NCBI RefSeq assembly: GCF_037976325.1
Contig: NZ_CP150265.1
Location: 4,087,501-4,151,500, forward strand
DNA length: 64,000 nucleotides
Reading direction: 5' to 3'
DNA from: Paenibacillus sp. FSL K6-3182
GTDB lineage: Bacteria; Bacillota; Bacilli; Paenibacillales; Paenibacillaceae
The position numbers were made by a program, and so were the translations under genes. Within the stretch, counting starts at the first letter, position 1. Every line of letters starts with the position of its first letter. The notes beneath the pieces were generated by a model. It was not told where the DNA came from. It worked only from the letters and a program-made list of their open reading frames with translations, and made no database searches. Below are positions 44,318 to 55,487 of the stretch, piece by piece.

Positions 44318-46144
44318 ATGTTTTCTTCATTAAAAAGGTTTTTAATCGGACGACCATTAAAATCAACGGAATTAGGCGAGCAAAAACTGAATAAAACAAA
44401 AGCTCTTGCCATTCTTTCTTCAGATGCCTTATCCTCTGTGGCATATGGTCCTGAGCAAATATTGTTAGTCTTAATCACCGTTAGTGCCGCAGCGTTTTGG
44501 TATTCCATACCAATTGCCATTGGTGTATTGATTTTATTATTAGCACTTATTTTATCTTATAGGCAAATTATTTTCGCATATCCTCATGGCGGAGGAGCGT
44601 ATGTCGTATCCAAGAAAAATCTAGGTGTATACTCTGGGTTAGTAGCCGGAGGCTCACTTTTAGTTGACTATATTTTAACGGTAGCGGTAAGTGTATCAGC
44701 TGGAACAGATGCCATTACGTCAGCTTTTCCAAGCTTGCATCCTTATAATGTAATTGTTGCGATTATTTTTGTATTGTTCATAACCATCTTGAATTTAAGG
44801 GGAGTAACGGAGTCCGCTTCAATATTAGCCTATCCGGTTTATTTATTTGTTTTGGCTTTATTCATTTTAATCATTGTAGGCATTTACAACATTTTATTAG
44901 GCAATGTCTCGCCAGCATTACATACACCAATTGGAACGCCAGTGGCGGGAATCAGTTTGTTTCTGCTGCTAAAAGCTTTTTCCTCTGGAAGTTCTGCTTT
45001 AACAGGGGTTGAAGCTATTTCGAACGCAATACCCAACTTTAAAAGCCCGTCTCCAAATAATGCATCCAAAACGTTAATTGCGATGGGAACGCTGCTTGCC
45101 ATATTATTTTCGGGAATCGTATTTTTAGCTTATTACTATGGTATTAGTCCCCGGGAAGAAGTCACCGTTGTTTCAGACATTGCTGAACATACGTTTGGTC
45201 GGAACTTTATGTATTATTTTATTCAAGGAACAACCGCTTTAATTCTGATCCTCGCTGCTAATACAGGGTATTCTGCTTTCCCATTGCTGGCAGTCAACTT
45301 AGCAAAAGATAAATTTATCCCTAGAATGTTTACCATTAGAGGAGACAGATTAGGTTATTCCAATGGCATTATTATTCTGGGCGTTTTCTCAATCCTGTTG
45401 ATTATAGCATTTGAAGGCCGAACTGAGCATCTCATCCCACTTTATGCCGTAGGTGTGTTTATCCCCTTTACACTCTCGCAGACGGGTATGATGGTAAAAT
45501 GGATTCGCGAAAAACCGCAAGGCTGGGTATCTAAGCTAATCATTAACTCAACAGGTGCGGTTATAAGCTTTATCGTCACCATGATGTTCTTTTTAACCAA
45601 ATTCGCACAGGTGTGGTCCGTATTAGTTTTTCTACCTCTTATCATTTTGCTCTTTCACCGAATTAGAAAACATTATGAATCTGTAGCCGATCAACTGCGA
45701 ATTACGACCTCTGAAGCAGCGATACCAATTGAGGGGAATGTGATCATACTTCCTGTGGCTGGGATTACGCATGTGGTCGAAAACTCATTGAATTACGCCA
45801 AATCACTTTCTGCTCACCAGATCATTGCGGTTCACATTCCATTTGAAAGAGAGGATGAATTCACTTTCGAAGAGAAATGGAAAACGTGGCAGCCTGATGT
45901 GAGACTAGTTACTTTACATTCGCCTTATCGAAGCATCATTCAACCATTAACTAAATTTATTGATACCGTTCAGCGCAAGGCGAGTGAATCAAATTACAAA
46001 GTTACTGTCATCATCCCGCAGTTTATTCCAAAAAAAGGTTGGCACAATATGCTGCATAACCAATCCAGTTTATTGATTCGTGCTCACTTGTTATATAGAA
46101 GAAATGTGATCGTCACTACAGTACCTTATCACTTAAAAAAATAA
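44318..46144 (+). CDS. APC family amino acid permease
   Basis: A 608-aa transporter: about 12 TM helices (residues about 50-460) and a cytoplasmic tail of 140 residues. The opening LSSDALSSVAYGPEQILLVL and the GGGAYVVSKKNLG loop in TM2 are typical of the large APC/KUP-like amino-acid transporter group in Firmicutes. The C-terminal part (GNVIILPVAGITHVVENSLNYAKSLSAHQIIAVHIPFE) resembles a universal-stress-like nucleotide-binding fold. AGGTGAGG precedes the ATG. Substrate unknown. Confidence 0.9.
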   Translation: MFSSLKRFLIGRPLKSTELGEQKLNKTKALAILSSDALSSVAYGPEQILLVLITVSAAAFWYSIPIAIGVLILLLALILSYRQIIFAYPHGGGAYVVSKKNLGVYSGLVAGGSLLVDYILTVAVSVSAGTDAITSAFPSLHPYNVIVAIIFVLFITILNLRGVTESASILAYPVYLFVLALFILIIVGIYNILLGNVSPALHTPIGTPVAGISLFLLLKAFSSGSSALTGVEAISNAIPNFKSPSPNNASKTLIAMGTLLAILFSGIVFLAYYYGISPREEVTVVSDIAEHTFGRNFMYYFIQGTTALILILAANTGYSAFPLLAVNLAKDKFIPRMFTIRGDRLGYSNGIIILGVFSILLIIAFEGRTEHLIPLYAVGVFIPFTLSQTGMMVKWIREKPQGWVSKLIINSTGAVISFIVTMMFFLTKFAQVWSVLVFLPLIILLFHRIRKHYESVADQLRITTSEAAIPIEGNVIILPVAGITHVVENSLNYAKSLSAHQIIAVHIPFEREDEFTFEEKWKTWQPDVRLVTLHSPYRSIIQPLTKFIDTVQRKASESNYKVTVIIPQFIPKKGWHNMLHNQSSLLIRAHLLYRRNVIVTTVPYHLKK

Positions 46145-46181
46145 TGACTTGAACGATTTTGATGCAATTGTTCCATGAATA

Positions 46182-46205
46182 AAGGGCTGCCGATGGCAGC
46201 CTTTT
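46182..46205 (+). terminator. Terminator of the APC permease gene
   Basis: GGCTGCC / GGCAGCC around a 3-nt loop, followed by TTTTATT. Confidence 0.85.
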
Positions 46206-46209
46206 ATTG

Positions 46210-46791
46210 CTATCTAGTTGCTGCGATTAAATGACCGTTATTATCTATACCACGAAAAACAAATCCCCTATTGTCCTTAGGATTAATTTCTAGATATGAT
46301 ACCGCATACCCATTTCGTACAGGTAATTCAATGTATAGCGTTGATTCACTTTTAATGAATTCCAAATTGTCCTCTTCAACATTGTTAAAATTATCATTGC
46401 TAATAATGACTCGCTTTATCTCAGGGTTAATCGTCGAGAATACAAAAATAATATCGTACATTTTATTGGCATTCAATTGAGCTGACCATGTTCGTTGAAT
46501 GGTATTCGGCTCGCTCGCGCTAGGCACTAATGGAGAGGTCTCGGATACGCGATACAGAAATCCCCATTTCTTCGTAACGAGCTTAACAAGATCCATATCC
46601 TCCATTTTCCATATAACTATTTTATCCTTCCCGAATGCTTGTTGATACACCGCTTCTCCGTCTGCACGAGGAAATGCCTCTTTCAGTGCTTTTCTTTCAC
46701 TAAATACATACCCGCTTCTATTTCCAAAATAAACTAGAAGTAGAAATACACATACAAAGTAAATAAGTATTCTCGACCGTTTTGAATTCAT
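46210..46791 (-). CDS. Hypothetical membrane-anchored protein
   Basis: A 193-aa protein of unknown function with an N-terminal anchor (ILIYFVCVFLLLVYFG) and a soluble extracytoplasmic domain of mixed alpha/beta pattern (KIVIWKMEDMDLVKLVTKKWGFLYRV; NNGHLIAATR at the end). AGGAGACAAG precedes the ATG, which supports translation. No Cys or lipobox, no recognised motif. It stands alone between two terminators. Confidence 0.7.
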   Translation of the reverse strand: MNSKRSRILIYFVCVFLLLVYFGNRSGYVFSERKALKEAFPRADGEAVYQQAFGKDKIVIWKMEDMDLVKLVTKKWGFLYRVSETSPLVPSASEPNTIQRTWSAQLNANKMYDIIFVFSTINPEIKRVIISNDNFNNVEEDNLEFIKSESTLYIELPVRNGYAVSYLEINPKDNRGFVFRGIDNNGHLIAATR

Positions 46792-46964
46792 CTTGTCTCC
46801 TATTCGTAATTAATGATCTTACAAAGGTTAAATTTCTTTCTAATTTTATGTTTTCAATATAATCCCATAATTTACAGACGTGTAAGAGGATTGAAAGTTG
46901 CGCTTAACAAATCGTTCCTTTTACAAAGAAAAAAGAATCTGTGCTCTTGTATCACCATGAACAC

Positions 46965-47007
46965 AAAAAAAGTTGAGCAGAGGTTTTCCTTCTACTCAAC
47001 TTTTTTT
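46965..47007. terminator. Bidirectional Rho-independent terminator
   Basis: AAAAAAAGTTGAG pairs with CTCAACTTTTTTT; it follows the small gene ending at 47023 on the minus strand. Confidence 0.85.
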
Positions 47008-47022
47008 GTGGCTGCGAATGGG

Positions 47023-47322
47023 TTACTCTACGCCGTCCTTGAAGTTTTTTGTATAGTTTTTATCACCTTTGTGCTCCAGGTCCTTCACCGTTTTCTCCAG
47101 CGTAGACACAATCTCTTCTTTCACTTGTGTCAGCGTTTCATAAAACAAAGCCTCTTCCGTACCTATGATTTTGACGCCGCTAATGGCCTGCATGGATTGA
47201 AAGCGTCTGTGCTGATCAGCAAGATCGTCAATCGCTTTCAGCGTGTGCATCGTTTGCAGAAATAAATCCTTATGTTGCTGGTTGGAAAGTCGATCCTCAA
47301 GTTGTTTCATTCGTGTGTTCAT
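47023..47322 (-). CDS. Hypothetical helical protein
   Basis: A 99-aa soluble protein predicted to be nearly all helix (MKQLEDRLSNQQHKDLFLQTMHTLKAIDDLADQHRRF; then EEALFYETLTQVKEEIVSTLEKTVKDLEHKG), with coiled-coil-like heptads. ATG 47322 follows GGGAAGAG; the frame is open to 47340. No family recognised. It lies between a terminator and the gnd terminator and is probably a single-gene transcript. Confidence 0.65.
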   Translation of the reverse strand: MNTRMKQLEDRLSNQQHKDLFLQTMHTLKAIDDLADQHRRFQSMQAISGVKIIGTEEALFYETLTQVKEEIVSTLEKTVKDLEHKGDKNYTKNFKDGVE

Positions 47323-47462
47323 CGGCACTCTTCCCTTCATTTACAATATGAGGATGGCTACTTCAAGCAGTTCCTTACTTCCATTGTATAATTTTCCTTC
47401 TGTCAAAAACAACTTTTATCCATCCCGCTCCAAAATCACTGTCTCCATACGCCATTTGAAAC

Positions 47463-47518
47463 AAAAAACTCCTACACAGATAACATGAAAAATGAATTCA
47501 TGATTATCTGCTAGGAGT
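47463..47518 (-). terminator. Terminator of the pentose phosphate operon
   Basis: A long stem on the minus strand (ACTCCTA..CAGATAA..CATGA with TCATG..TTATCTG..TAGGAGT) followed by TTTTTTG, directly after gnd. Confidence 0.85.
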
Positions 47519-47536
47519 CTGTGTTGTTTTTAATCG

Positions 47537-48955
47537 TTATTCGTTATTTTCCATCCATTGAAAGTGGAAGCTTCCTTCTTTATCAAGGCGCTGGAACGTA
47601 TGTGCTCCAAAATAATCCCGTTGCGCTTGCAGCAAATTAGCAGGAAGTCTTTCAGTACGATAGCTGTCATAATACGCTAATGCGGAAGCGAATGCTGGAA
47701 CCGGAATGCCTCTAGTTACAGCGATGGAAATGACTTTTCTCCAAGCCTCTTGATAGTTCTCAACAATATTGCTGAAGTATTCATCCATCAATAGGTTATT
47801 CAAAGCTGGATTGCGGTCATAGGCATCCTTAATATTTTGCAAAAATCTTGCACGGATAATACATCCTCCGCGGAAGATCATCGCAATGCTGCCATATTTC
47901 AAATCCCAGTTATAAGCGTCAGAAGCAGCTCTCATTTGGGCAAAGCCTTGCGCGTAGGAAGCGATTTTGCTTGTGTACAGCGCTTTGCGAACAGCTTCGA
48001 TAAATTCCTGCGGATCACCGTCGTAGCTGGATACCGCTGGTCCGTTTAATTTTTTGCTTGCAGCCACACGTTCTTCTTTCATAGCGGAGATAAAGCGTGC
48101 GAACACGGATTCCGTAATGATCGACAATGGCACGCCCAAATCCAATGCACTTTGGCTAGTCCACTTGCCAGTACCCTTTTGTCCTGCTGAATCGAGAATG
48201 ACATCTACCATTGGTTTACCTGTTTCCGGATCAATTTTCTTGAAAATATCAGCCGTTATCTCAATCAAATAACTATCCAGCTCGCCATTGTTCCATTCCG
48301 TGAAAATGTCATGAAGCTGGCTAGTGTTCAGGTTCAATACATCTTTGAGCAGGTGGTACGCTTCGCCAATGAGCTGCATATCGCCGTATTCGATGCCGTT
48401 GTGTACCATTTTGACATAGTGACCAGCGCCGTCAGCACCGATATAAGTGCTGCATGGGTCACCATTCACTTTTGCTGAAATAGCTGTCAAGATTGGCTCT
48501 ACAAGCTCGTATGCGTCCCTTTGACCGCCTGGCATGATAGCTGGTCCATTAAGCGCACCCTCTTCGCCGCCAGAAACACCGGCTCCGATAAAGCGGAAGC
48601 CTAATGCTTGAAGTTCTTTGTTTCTGCGCTGTGTGTCTGGAAAATAGGCGTTTCCGCCATCAATTAGAATATCTCCTTGATCCAGATACGGCACCAACTG
48701 ATTGATCGTATCATCTGTCGGTTGACCTGCTTTCACCATGATAAGAATTTTACGCGGCGATTCCAGTGATTGTACAAATTCTTCCACACTGAATGCGCCG
48801 ACAAAATCTTTCCCTTGCGCCTCCGCCAATAGTTCATTCGTTTTCTCTGCTGAACGATTATACACGGCAACCGAGAAACCTTTGCTTTCTATATTCAAGG
48901 CTAGGTTTTTACCCATTACGGCCAAACCAACCACGCCAATTTGTTGTTTCTTCAT
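47537..48955 (-). CDS. gnd: 6-phosphogluconate dehydrogenase, decarboxylating
   Basis: Oxidises 6-phosphogluconate to ribulose 5-phosphate, CO2 and NADPH. The 472 aa match the long-chain GND form. Rossmann start [22 protein letters not shown], a NADP-consistent NRS at the end of strand 2, the substrate loop [16 protein letters not shown] and catalytic [23 protein letters not shown], and C-terminal [19 protein letters not shown]. Last gene of the zwf-tkt-tal-gnd cluster, after a 160-bp gap containing an imperfect hairpin. Confidence 0.97.
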   Translation of the reverse strand: MKKQQIGVVGLAVMGKNLALNIESKGFSVAVYNRSAEKTNELLAEAQGKDFVGAFSVEEFVQSLESPRKILIMVKAGQPTDDTINQLVPYLDQGDILIDGGNAYFPDTQRRNKELQALGFRFIGAGVSGGEEGALNGPAIMPGGQRDAYELVEPILTAISAKVNGDPCSTYIGADGAGHYVKMVHNGIEYGDMQLIGEAYHLLKDVLNLNTSQLHDIFTEWNNGELDSYLIEITADIFKKIDPETGKPMVDVILDSAGQKGTGKWTSQSALDLGVPLSIITESVFARFISAMKEERVAASKKLNGPAVSSYDGDPQEFIEAVRKALYTSKIASYAQGFAQMRAASDAYNWDLKYGSIAMIFRGGCIIRARFLQNIKDAYDRNPALNNLLMDEYFSNIVENYQEAWRKVISIAVTRGIPVPAFASALAYYDSYRTERLPANLLQAQRDYFGAHTFQRLDKEGSFHFQWMENNE

Positions 48956-49030
48956 CTTAACTGCCTCCCTGTCATTACTGTCCTGATGTAATTAAAAGCT
49001 TTAAAAACTCTGCTTATTCCCTTCGACATC

Positions 49031-49088
49031 CGACTTGCCTAGCAGTGCGAATATATGAACTATATAGGCTTCTATGCAAGGCTAGTCG
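49031..49088. other. Imperfect hairpin between tal and gnd
   Basis: CGACTTGCCTAGCA pairs with TGCAAGGCTAGTCG (two mismatches) around about 30 nt. No T-tract follows on the minus strand, so it is not a clear terminator; it could tune gnd expression relative to tal. Confidence 0.4.
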
Positions 49089-49115
49089 AACCGATTAAGG
49101 TTTGGGAACCGCAGC

Positions 49116-49784
49116 TTATTGCTGCGCTGTTTTCTTCCAATCAGCTGCGAACTTCTCCATGCCTTGATCCGTTAGAGGATGTTTGGAGATTTGTTCGATT
49201 ACAGAGAACGGAATCGTTGCTATATGTGCCCCAGCCATCGCTACACGAGTAACATGATCCGGGTGGCGAACAGATGCAGCGATGATTTGGGCATCCAGAT
49301 TGTGCGTGCGGAACAATTCAGCAATCTTCGTAACGAGCAATACGCCATCTTCCGAAATATCATCCAAACGACCGAGGAATGGAGAAACGTAAGTCGCACC
49401 AGCGCGAGCAGCCAAAAGCGCTTGGTTCACAGTGAAGATCAAAGTTACGTTTGTTTTCACGCCTTTTTTCGTCAAGTAGCGGCAAGCTTCTAGACCAGCT
49501 AGCGTCATCGGAAGCTTAATTGTAATGTTTTTATCATTGTTGTTGATTTTGATCAGTTCATTTGCCTGCGCGATCATTTCTTCAGCTGTTTCTGCATCAG
49601 GCGTTACTTCTGCTGATACCGATTCAACCTCAGGCACTTCGCGGAGAATTTCTGCTATGCGGTCTTCGAATTTCACGCCTTCTTTGGCAACCAATGATGG
49701 ATTCGTCGTAACACCAGACAATACACCGATTTTATAAGCTTTTTTGATATCTACCAAATTCGCAGTGTCGATGAAAAATTTCAT
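49116..49784 (-). CDS. tal: Transaldolase (small, FSA/TalC-like subfamily)
   Basis: A 222-aa TIM-barrel transaldolase of the short class. [36 protein letters not shown] at the N-terminus and [28 protein letters not shown], containing the Schiff-base Lys (ITIKLPM), are diagnostic. It transfers dihydroxyacetone units between sugar phosphates in the non-oxidative branch, fitting the adjacent transketolase gene. Confidence 0.95.
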   Translation of the reverse strand: MKFFIDTANLVDIKKAYKIGVLSGVTTNPSLVAKEGVKFEDRIAEILREVPEVESVSAEVTPDAETAEEMIAQANELIKINNNDKNITIKLPMTLAGLEACRYLTKKGVKTNVTLIFTVNQALLAARAGATYVSPFLGRLDDISEDGVLLVTKIAELFRTHNLDAQIIAASVRHPDHVTRVAMAGAHIATIPFSVIEQISKHPLTDQGMEKFAADWKKTAQQ

Positions 49785-49835
49785 ATTTAAAACCTCCGTT
49801 TTTTTTATTAAATTTTTATTGTCTTCATGTGTTGC

Positions 49836-51827
49836 TTAACGTAATTCTTTCGCCATTCGAACCACATTATCTACCGAAAATCCGAAAAACTCTAAAACTT
49901 CACCACCTGGGCCAGAAGCGCCAAAAGTATCGATGGACAATACGCTGCCGCTTGGTCCTGTGTAACTATCCCAGCCTAACGAAATGCCAGCTTCAATAGC
50001 TAAACGTTTCGTAACAGATGCAGGCAGCACTGATTTCTTATATTCTGCCGATTGACGGTTGAACAATTCACGGCTTGGCATAGCTACTACACGAACCGAG
50101 ATATTTTCCTTCTCAAGTTCAGCTTTTGCGCCAACTGCCAAGGAAACCTCAGAACCGGTACCTATCAGAATAATGTCAGGCTTGTCGTTCGTCTCCGTAA
50201 GAACATAACCACCGCTCGCAACCGCAGCGATATTGCCTTTAGTTTCTTCATATATAGGCAAGTTTTGTCTGCTTAGTACTAAAGCTACTGGTCCTTCATT
50301 TTGCTGCAAAGCATAAGCCCAAGCATTAGCCGTTTCATTAGCATCAGTCGGACGGATGACTGTAAGCCCAGGAATCGTGCGCAATGCGGTCAAATGTTCA
50401 ACGGGCTCATGAGTAGGTCCATCTTCGCCAACAGCGATGGAATCATGTGTAAATACGTAAATGACAGGAAGCTTCTGCAGTGCAGCCAAACGAATGGACG
50501 GACGCAGATAGTCGCTGAACACGAAGAATGTACTTACAAACGGTTTTACGCCGCCGTGAAGTGCCATACCATTACCAGCAGCGCCCATAGCATGCTCGCG
50601 AACGCCGAAGTAAATATTACGTCCTGCATAAGATTCAACAGCAAAGGTTTTTTCACCGTTAATATCCGTCATCGTTGAATGCGACAAATCTGCGCTACCG
50701 CCAAAAATTGAAGGCACCGTTTTAAGGTAATGATTGATCGCTTGACCGCTCGCTACACGTGTAGAAACTGTTTTGGAAGCATCAAAAGTAAGAAGATCTG
50801 CAGCATCGATGACAACAGAACCTTCAATGACTTGCTCAAGTTCCGTACCAAGCGCCGGATGCTGTTCTTTATAAGCAACCATTAGCTGATTCCACGCTGC
50901 TTCTTTTGCTTCGCCTTTTTGTTTCAACTGTGCAAAGTGAGCTTGAACTTCTGCTGGAACGGTAAATTCTTCCTCATGCTCCCAACCGTAAACCGCTTTT
51001 GTCGCTTTTGCCTCTTCTTTGCCTAGTGGATTGCCGTGTACTTTATTCGTTCCTGCTGCCTTGCTTCCGAATCCGATAACCGTACGAACTTCGATAATGG
51101 TCGGCTGCTCTTCATTGCTCTTCGCTGCCTCGATCGCTTTCGTGATTTGTTCGATATCATTGCCATCTTCAACTCGCAAATAGTGCCAGTTAGCAGATTC
51201 CGCCCTCTTCTGCATGTTTTCCCCGAAAGAAAGATTGAGGTCGCCGTCTAAGGAAATATCGTTGGAATCGTACAATACAACGAGTTTATCGAGCTTCATA
51301 TGTCCAGCCATAGACATCGCCTCGTAAGAAATTCCTTCCATTAAGCAGCCGTCTCCGACAAGTGCATACGTGTAATGATCAACAACCGGGTAACCGTTTT
51401 GATTAAATTTTGATGCTAGGTGAGCTTCGGCCATTGCCATACCTACAGCCATCGCAAGTCCTTGTCCCAGTGGCCCTGTTGTTGCATCAACGCCATCTGT
51501 ATGGCCATATTCAGGATGTCCAGGCGTTTTGCTGTTCAGCTTACGGAACTGCTTCAAGTCCTCGAGTGATACATTATAGCCGGATAAATGCAGCAGGCTG
51601 TAAAGCAAAGCCGAGCCATGACCCGCGGATAAAACAAAACGGTCACGGTTGAACCATTTTGAATGGCTAGGGTTGTGATTAAGATGGTTGCCCCAAAGTG
51701 AGTACGCCATAGGCGCAGCTCCCATTGGAAGCCCCGGATGTCCGGAATTTGCAGCGTTTATAGCATCGATAGACAGTGTACGGATTGTATCAATAGATAG
51801 TTGTTCAATTGTTTTTGTATTAAGCAT
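49836..51827 (-). CDS. tkt: Transketolase
   Basis: A 663-aa thiamine-diphosphate enzyme. Family signatures: [35 protein letters not shown], the ThDP motif [35 protein letters not shown], and [43 protein letters not shown]. Transfers two-carbon units in the pentose phosphate pathway. Its start overlaps the end of zwf by 8 bp, with AAAGGAG inside zwf, so the two are translationally coupled. Confidence 0.97.
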   Translation of the reverse strand: MLNTKTIEQLSIDTIRTLSIDAINAANSGHPGLPMGAAPMAYSLWGNHLNHNPSHSKWFNRDRFVLSAGHGSALLYSLLHLSGYNVSLEDLKQFRKLNSKTPGHPEYGHTDGVDATTGPLGQGLAMAVGMAMAEAHLASKFNQNGYPVVDHYTYALVGDGCLMEGISYEAMSMAGHMKLDKLVVLYDSNDISLDGDLNLSFGENMQKRAESANWHYLRVEDGNDIEQITKAIEAAKSNEEQPTIIEVRTVIGFGSKAAGTNKVHGNPLGKEEAKATKAVYGWEHEEEFTVPAEVQAHFAQLKQKGEAKEAAWNQLMVAYKEQHPALGTELEQVIEGSVVIDAADLLTFDASKTVSTRVASGQAINHYLKTVPSIFGGSADLSHSTMTDINGEKTFAVESYAGRNIYFGVREHAMGAAGNGMALHGGVKPFVSTFFVFSDYLRPSIRLAALQKLPVIYVFTHDSIAVGEDGPTHEPVEHLTALRTIPGLTVIRPTDANETANAWAYALQQNEGPVALVLSRQNLPIYEETKGNIAAVASGGYVLTETNDKPDIILIGTGSEVSLAVGAKAELEKENISVRVVAMPSRELFNRQSAEYKKSVLPASVTKRLAIEAGISLGWDSYTGPSGSVLSIDTFGASGPGGEVLEFFGFSVDNVVRMAKELR

Positions 51828-53328
51828 ATTGTTCTCCTTTTATGGTTTCGATTTCTTGTTCGGTCTTCTCATCGAACCACCAATGGAAGCCGTCTTGTGC
51901 AAGCAGCATATCAGACTCAACCGGTCCGTATGTGCCAGCTGCATAACGATGCAGCGGAACTAAGTTTTCTTCATAAGCTTCCAAAATGGGTTGAACCCAT
52001 TTCCATGACAATTCGACTTCGTCCCAATGCGCGAAAAATGTAGAGTCGCCGTGCAAAGCATCGTGAATCAAATTCTCATAAGCTTCAGGCACATTGTCTC
52101 TTGTCGCATGAAAATCGATATTCATGGGCTTGAATTCGCCCTTGTGCTGAGGGTCCCTCGTATTTAATTGCAATCTGATGCTCTCGTCAGGACTGATCTC
52201 AAATACAAGCAAATTAGGCATCTTACTATCATCGTTTGTAGCAGCCTGCTTGATTGGTTCTTTGAACTCGATCACAATTCTAGTCGATTTGTCCTTCATT
52301 CTTTTGCCTGTACGGATATAGAAAGGAACGCCTCGCCAGAAGTAATCGTCGATTTGCAGTTTAGCTGCAATAAAGGTGTCGTTCATGGAGTTTGCAGCAA
52401 TGTTTGGTTCGGAGGTATAACCGACCACCGATTTCCCTTGAATCGCTCCTTCTCCATATTGTCCCCTTACAACTTGGGTGTTGACATCTGCTTTTTGCAG
52501 CAGCTCCAATGATTCCATGACCAGCTTCTTTTTGAAACGGACATTTTCTGAGGTGCTGTTGTTCGGAAGATGAATGGTCAACATCATGAGCAATTGAAGC
52601 ATATGGTTCTGGAACATGTCTCTGATTGCACCAACATGATCATAATAGCCAGCTCTTTCTTCCACGCCTACAATTTCGTTTGCCGTAATTTGAACGTTGG
52701 CAATGTAGCGTTTGTCCCAAAGTGCTTGAAGGACTGGATTGCTTTGCTGCAGAACCTCAAGCTTCTGAACCATCGGCTTGCCAAGATAATGATCAATGCG
52801 GAAAACTTCTTCTTCTTCAAACGATTTGCTCAGGTTTTCATTCAATTCCCGAGCAGACTGCAAATCATGACCAAATGGCTTCTCTATTACAAGCCGCTTC
52901 CAACCATTTGCAGAACCAAGACCGCTCTCGTGAATGTTAGCTGCAATCGGTTCAAAAAATTCAGGTCCAACCGACAAGTAAAACAAGCGATTTGGGGCGA
53001 TGCGCAGCTCTTCTTCCCGTTGCTCAATAAGATGAAGAAGCTTATGGTAATCTTCTTTGCGGCCAACATCCAATACACTATAGCGGAAAGCACGCAAAAA
53101 ATTTTGAATCAATTCGGGATCATTTGCTTCACGCCTGGAAAACATACGAAGAGATTGTTCGACATTGTCTTGAAAGGTTTTATCGGATAGCTCTCTTCTT
53201 CCGAGGCCGACCACGGAGAAGAACTCCGGCAGCTTCTGATCAATAAATAAATTATACAAAGCAGGGTAAATTTTTCTTTTTGCTAAATCCCCTGTCGCTC
53301 CAAACAAAACAAATGTGGTAGCCTCCAT
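51820..53328 (-). CDS. zwf: Glucose-6-phosphate 1-dehydrogenase
   Basis: A 502-aa enzyme starting the oxidative pentose phosphate pathway. N-terminal NADP loop [20 protein letters not shown], active-site [14 protein letters not shown] with the catalytic His, and substrate-site [17 protein letters not shown]. First gene of the zwf-tkt-tal-gnd order; a 6-phosphogluconolactonase gene is not in the cluster. Divergent from a LysR gene that may control it. Confidence 0.97.
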   Translation of the reverse strand: MEATTFVLFGATGDLAKRKIYPALYNLFIDQKLPEFFSVVGLGRRELSDKTFQDNVEQSLRMFSRREANDPELIQNFLRAFRYSVLDVGRKEDYHKLLHLIEQREEELRIAPNRLFYLSVGPEFFEPIAANIHESGLGSANGWKRLVIEKPFGHDLQSARELNENLSKSFEEEEVFRIDHYLGKPMVQKLEVLQQSNPVLQALWDKRYIANVQITANEIVGVEERAGYYDHVGAIRDMFQNHMLQLLMMLTIHLPNNSTSENVRFKKKLVMESLELLQKADVNTQVVRGQYGEGAIQGKSVVGYTSEPNIAANSMNDTFIAAKLQIDDYFWRGVPFYIRTGKRMKDKSTRIVIEFKEPIKQAATNDDSKMPNLLVFEISPDESIRLQLNTRDPQHKGEFKPMNIDFHATRDNVPEAYENLIHDALHGDSTFFAHWDEVELSWKWVQPILEAYEENLVPLHRYAAGTYGPVESDMLLAQDGFHWWFDEKTEQEIETIKGEQYA

Positions 53329-53451
53329 GTTCTTACTCCTTCCAGCAGTGCTTTGTAGTTAGTACTGGTTTCTATTTCCTAATTCCACTATAATACGAAT
53401 ATGACCTATACAAGTAATTCATATTTTTCACAGGAGCTATAGATACTGTCT

Positions 53452-54327
53452 ATGATCAATTATGAGCTATACAAAGTTTTTTACTGGACGGCGAAGAAGG
53501 GAAGCTTATCCCAAGCCGCAAAATCGTTATATATCACCCAGCCGAGCGTTAGCCATGCCATCAAGCAGCTGGAAGACAGCTTAGGCATCATTTTGTTTTA
53601 CCGGAATTCAAAGGGTGTTGCTCTGACGCAAGAAGGTGAAATCCTTTATTCCTATATTGAGAAATCTCAAATTCTCATCTCGCTAGCCGAAGAAAAGATG
53701 GCGGCGCTTAAAAATTTGGACAGCGGTGAGCTGCGGATCGGTGGAAGTGATTCGTTATTCAAGCATTATTTGCTGCCTTATTTGGAAACTTATCACGAAA
53801 AATATCCCGGTATCAAGCTGCATCTGAATCATGGAACGACACCAGAAACCATCGCTTTTCTGAAGGAAGGCAAAATCGATTTGGGCGTCGTTCGTATGCC
53901 CATCGTCGATTCGCAGCTAGAGGTTATGAAGGGCATTCAGCTGCAGGATTGTTTTGTAGCAGGAGCAAGATATGCTGAGCTTAAGGACAAGGTGCTTTCT
54001 CTAGAAGTGCTGCTCCAGTATCCAATTATCCTGTTCTCTCGAAACAGTCGTGTACGAATGGCGATTACCGAATTATTCCAAAATTATGGGTATCAAATCA
54101 AGCCTGAAATTGAAGTAGGAAGCGTTGATTTGCTCATCGAATTCGCGCGGAAAGGCCTCGGTATTTCTTATGTGACTAAAGAATTTATTGCCAAAGAATT
54201 GGAAGAAGGCTCTCTCTTTGAGATTCAGTTGGATATTCAGATGCCTCCTTCCCAAGTAGGCTTTATGATCATGCACAATATGCCATTATCCAATGCGGCA
54301 AGCAAGTTTTTGGAGTTAGTTAAATAG
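53452..54327 (+). CDS. LysR family transcriptional regulator
   Basis: A 291-aa LysR-type protein: N-terminal helix-turn-helix (ELYKVFYWTAKKGSLSQAAKSLYITQPSVSHAIKQLEDSLGIILFYRNSKGVALTQEG) and a C-terminal effector-binding domain (GELRIGGSDSLFKHYLLPYLETYHEKYPGIKL). It is divergent from zwf, 123 bp away; a TATAAT at 53389-53394 on the plus strand may be its -10. Control of the pentose phosphate operon is inferred from position only. Confidence 0.92.
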   Translation: MINYELYKVFYWTAKKGSLSQAAKSLYITQPSVSHAIKQLEDSLGIILFYRNSKGVALTQEGEILYSYIEKSQILISLAEEKMAALKNLDSGELRIGGSDSLFKHYLLPYLETYHEKYPGIKLHLNHGTTPETIAFLKEGKIDLGVVRMPIVDSQLEVMKGIQLQDCFVAGARYAELKDKVLSLEVLLQYPIILFSRNSRVRMAITELFQNYGYQIKPEIEVGSVDLLIEFARKGLGISYVTKEFIAKELEEGSLFEIQLDIQMPPSQVGFMIMHNMPLSNAASKFLELVK

Positions 54328-54337
54328 CAGATTATGG

Positions 54338-54382
54338 AAAAAGGTCAAGTGCGGTGAGTACACACCATGCTTGACCTTTTTT
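54338..54382. terminator. Bidirectional Rho-independent terminator
   Basis: AAAAAGGTCAAG pairs with CTTGACCTTTTT, with an inner GGTG/CACC pair; T-rich on both strands. It separates the LysR gene from the converging AraC-lipoprotein gene. Confidence 0.85.
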
Positions 54383-54482
54383 CTATCTGTGTTCATGCAT
54401 CCAATTTCATACCAGCGTTTTAAATACTTTGTGTAAGAATATTGAATGATTGCTAAACTTACAGGTATTTCCCATACCTAAA

Positions 54483-55487
54483 TTACTTAAGCTTCGATAG
54501 ACCAACAATCCAGTCCGCCAACTCCTTCGTTTGTGCGAGGAGAGCGATAGGATCACGATACCATGAACGTTCTTCATTCCAAAGGAAAATTCGTTCTTCA
54601 CGTACCGCTTCCAGAGAACCCCATATCGGATCTTTTTTGAGCTCTTCCAGCGATGACTCGGTCGTGAGGACGATGTAGTCCCCTGCATACTCCGGCAGTT
54701 TCTCTATTGATATTTTCGAGTAAGTATTAGCTAATATATTTTCAGGGATTGCAGTTGGAGCAGCAAGGCCCAGCATCTGATAAATATTTCTGCCTCCACG
54801 ACCTGATTTGGGGCCAAATGCGAAAACTTGTCCATCATACTCCTGGAATACAGAAAATGTAGAACCTTCTGGTAAAAGCCCTGCGATTTTCTCCTTCGCT
54901 TCAGCTGTATGGAGATCATATTGTTTCAACCATTCAGCCGCCTCATCTTCTTTGCCTAATACTTCTCCAAAATAGGTCAATTCTTCATGAACACTATTGA
55001 AGGTATTAGAGGCGATAGACACCGTCGGTGCAATCTCACTATATTTCTCATAAACCTCTGGCTTGGTCGTATGTGTAATAATAATATCCGGTTCTATAGA
55101 AAGGAGCTTCTCTATGGAATCACCGACATCTTCCACACCTTCCAAATGACCCTGTAAATACGGGCTATTCAACAGCACATTATTGGAACCGATCGGTTCA
55201 ACACCAAGAGCAATTACGGTGCCCAAATAGTCAATAGAAGCAACTCGCTTCGGATTAATTGGAATTTCCACATCACCAAAATGGGTAGATACTATTTTTG
55301 TTTCATTTAACTGCGCAGCAGTTGAAGAACTATTGGCAGACTGATTGTCTGATGTTTTCTCTGTTCCTGTCGTATTGCCCGAACTCGCGATTCTCGGGGT
55401 ATTAGTTGCTGCTGAGCATGCACTAACCATAATAGCAAAACAGAGCCATAATGTGGACAGCATTACCGTTTTGGAGCCTTTGTTCAT
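54483..55487 (-). CDS. Internal start: separate iron-siderophore-binding lipoprotein
   Basis: Alternative product of the fused frame. ATG 55487 has GAGAAGAGG 8 nt upstream, a promoter-like TATAAT (55538-55533) and a Fur-like dyad; the 334-aa product has a full lipoprotein signal (CFAIMVSAC) followed by an iron-complex-binding fold. It would be made independently of the AraC part and act outside the membrane with an ABC importer not present in the window. Confidence 0.65.
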   Translation of the reverse strand: MNKGSKTVMLSTLWLCFAIMVSACSAATNTPRIASSGNTTGTEKTSDNQSANSSSTAAQLNETKIVSTHFGDVEIPINPKRVASIDYLGTVIALGVEPIGSNNVLLNSPYLQGHLEGVEDVGDSIEKLLSIEPDIIITHTTKPEVYEKYSEIAPTVSIASNTFNSVHEELTYFGEVLGKEDEAAEWLKQYDLHTAEAKEKIAGLLPEGSTFSVFQEYDGQVFAFGPKSGRGGRNIYQMLGLAAPTAIPENILANTYSKISIEKLPEYAGDYIVLTTESSLEELKKDPIWGSLEAVREERIFLWNEERSWYRDPIALLAQTKELADWIVGLSKLK

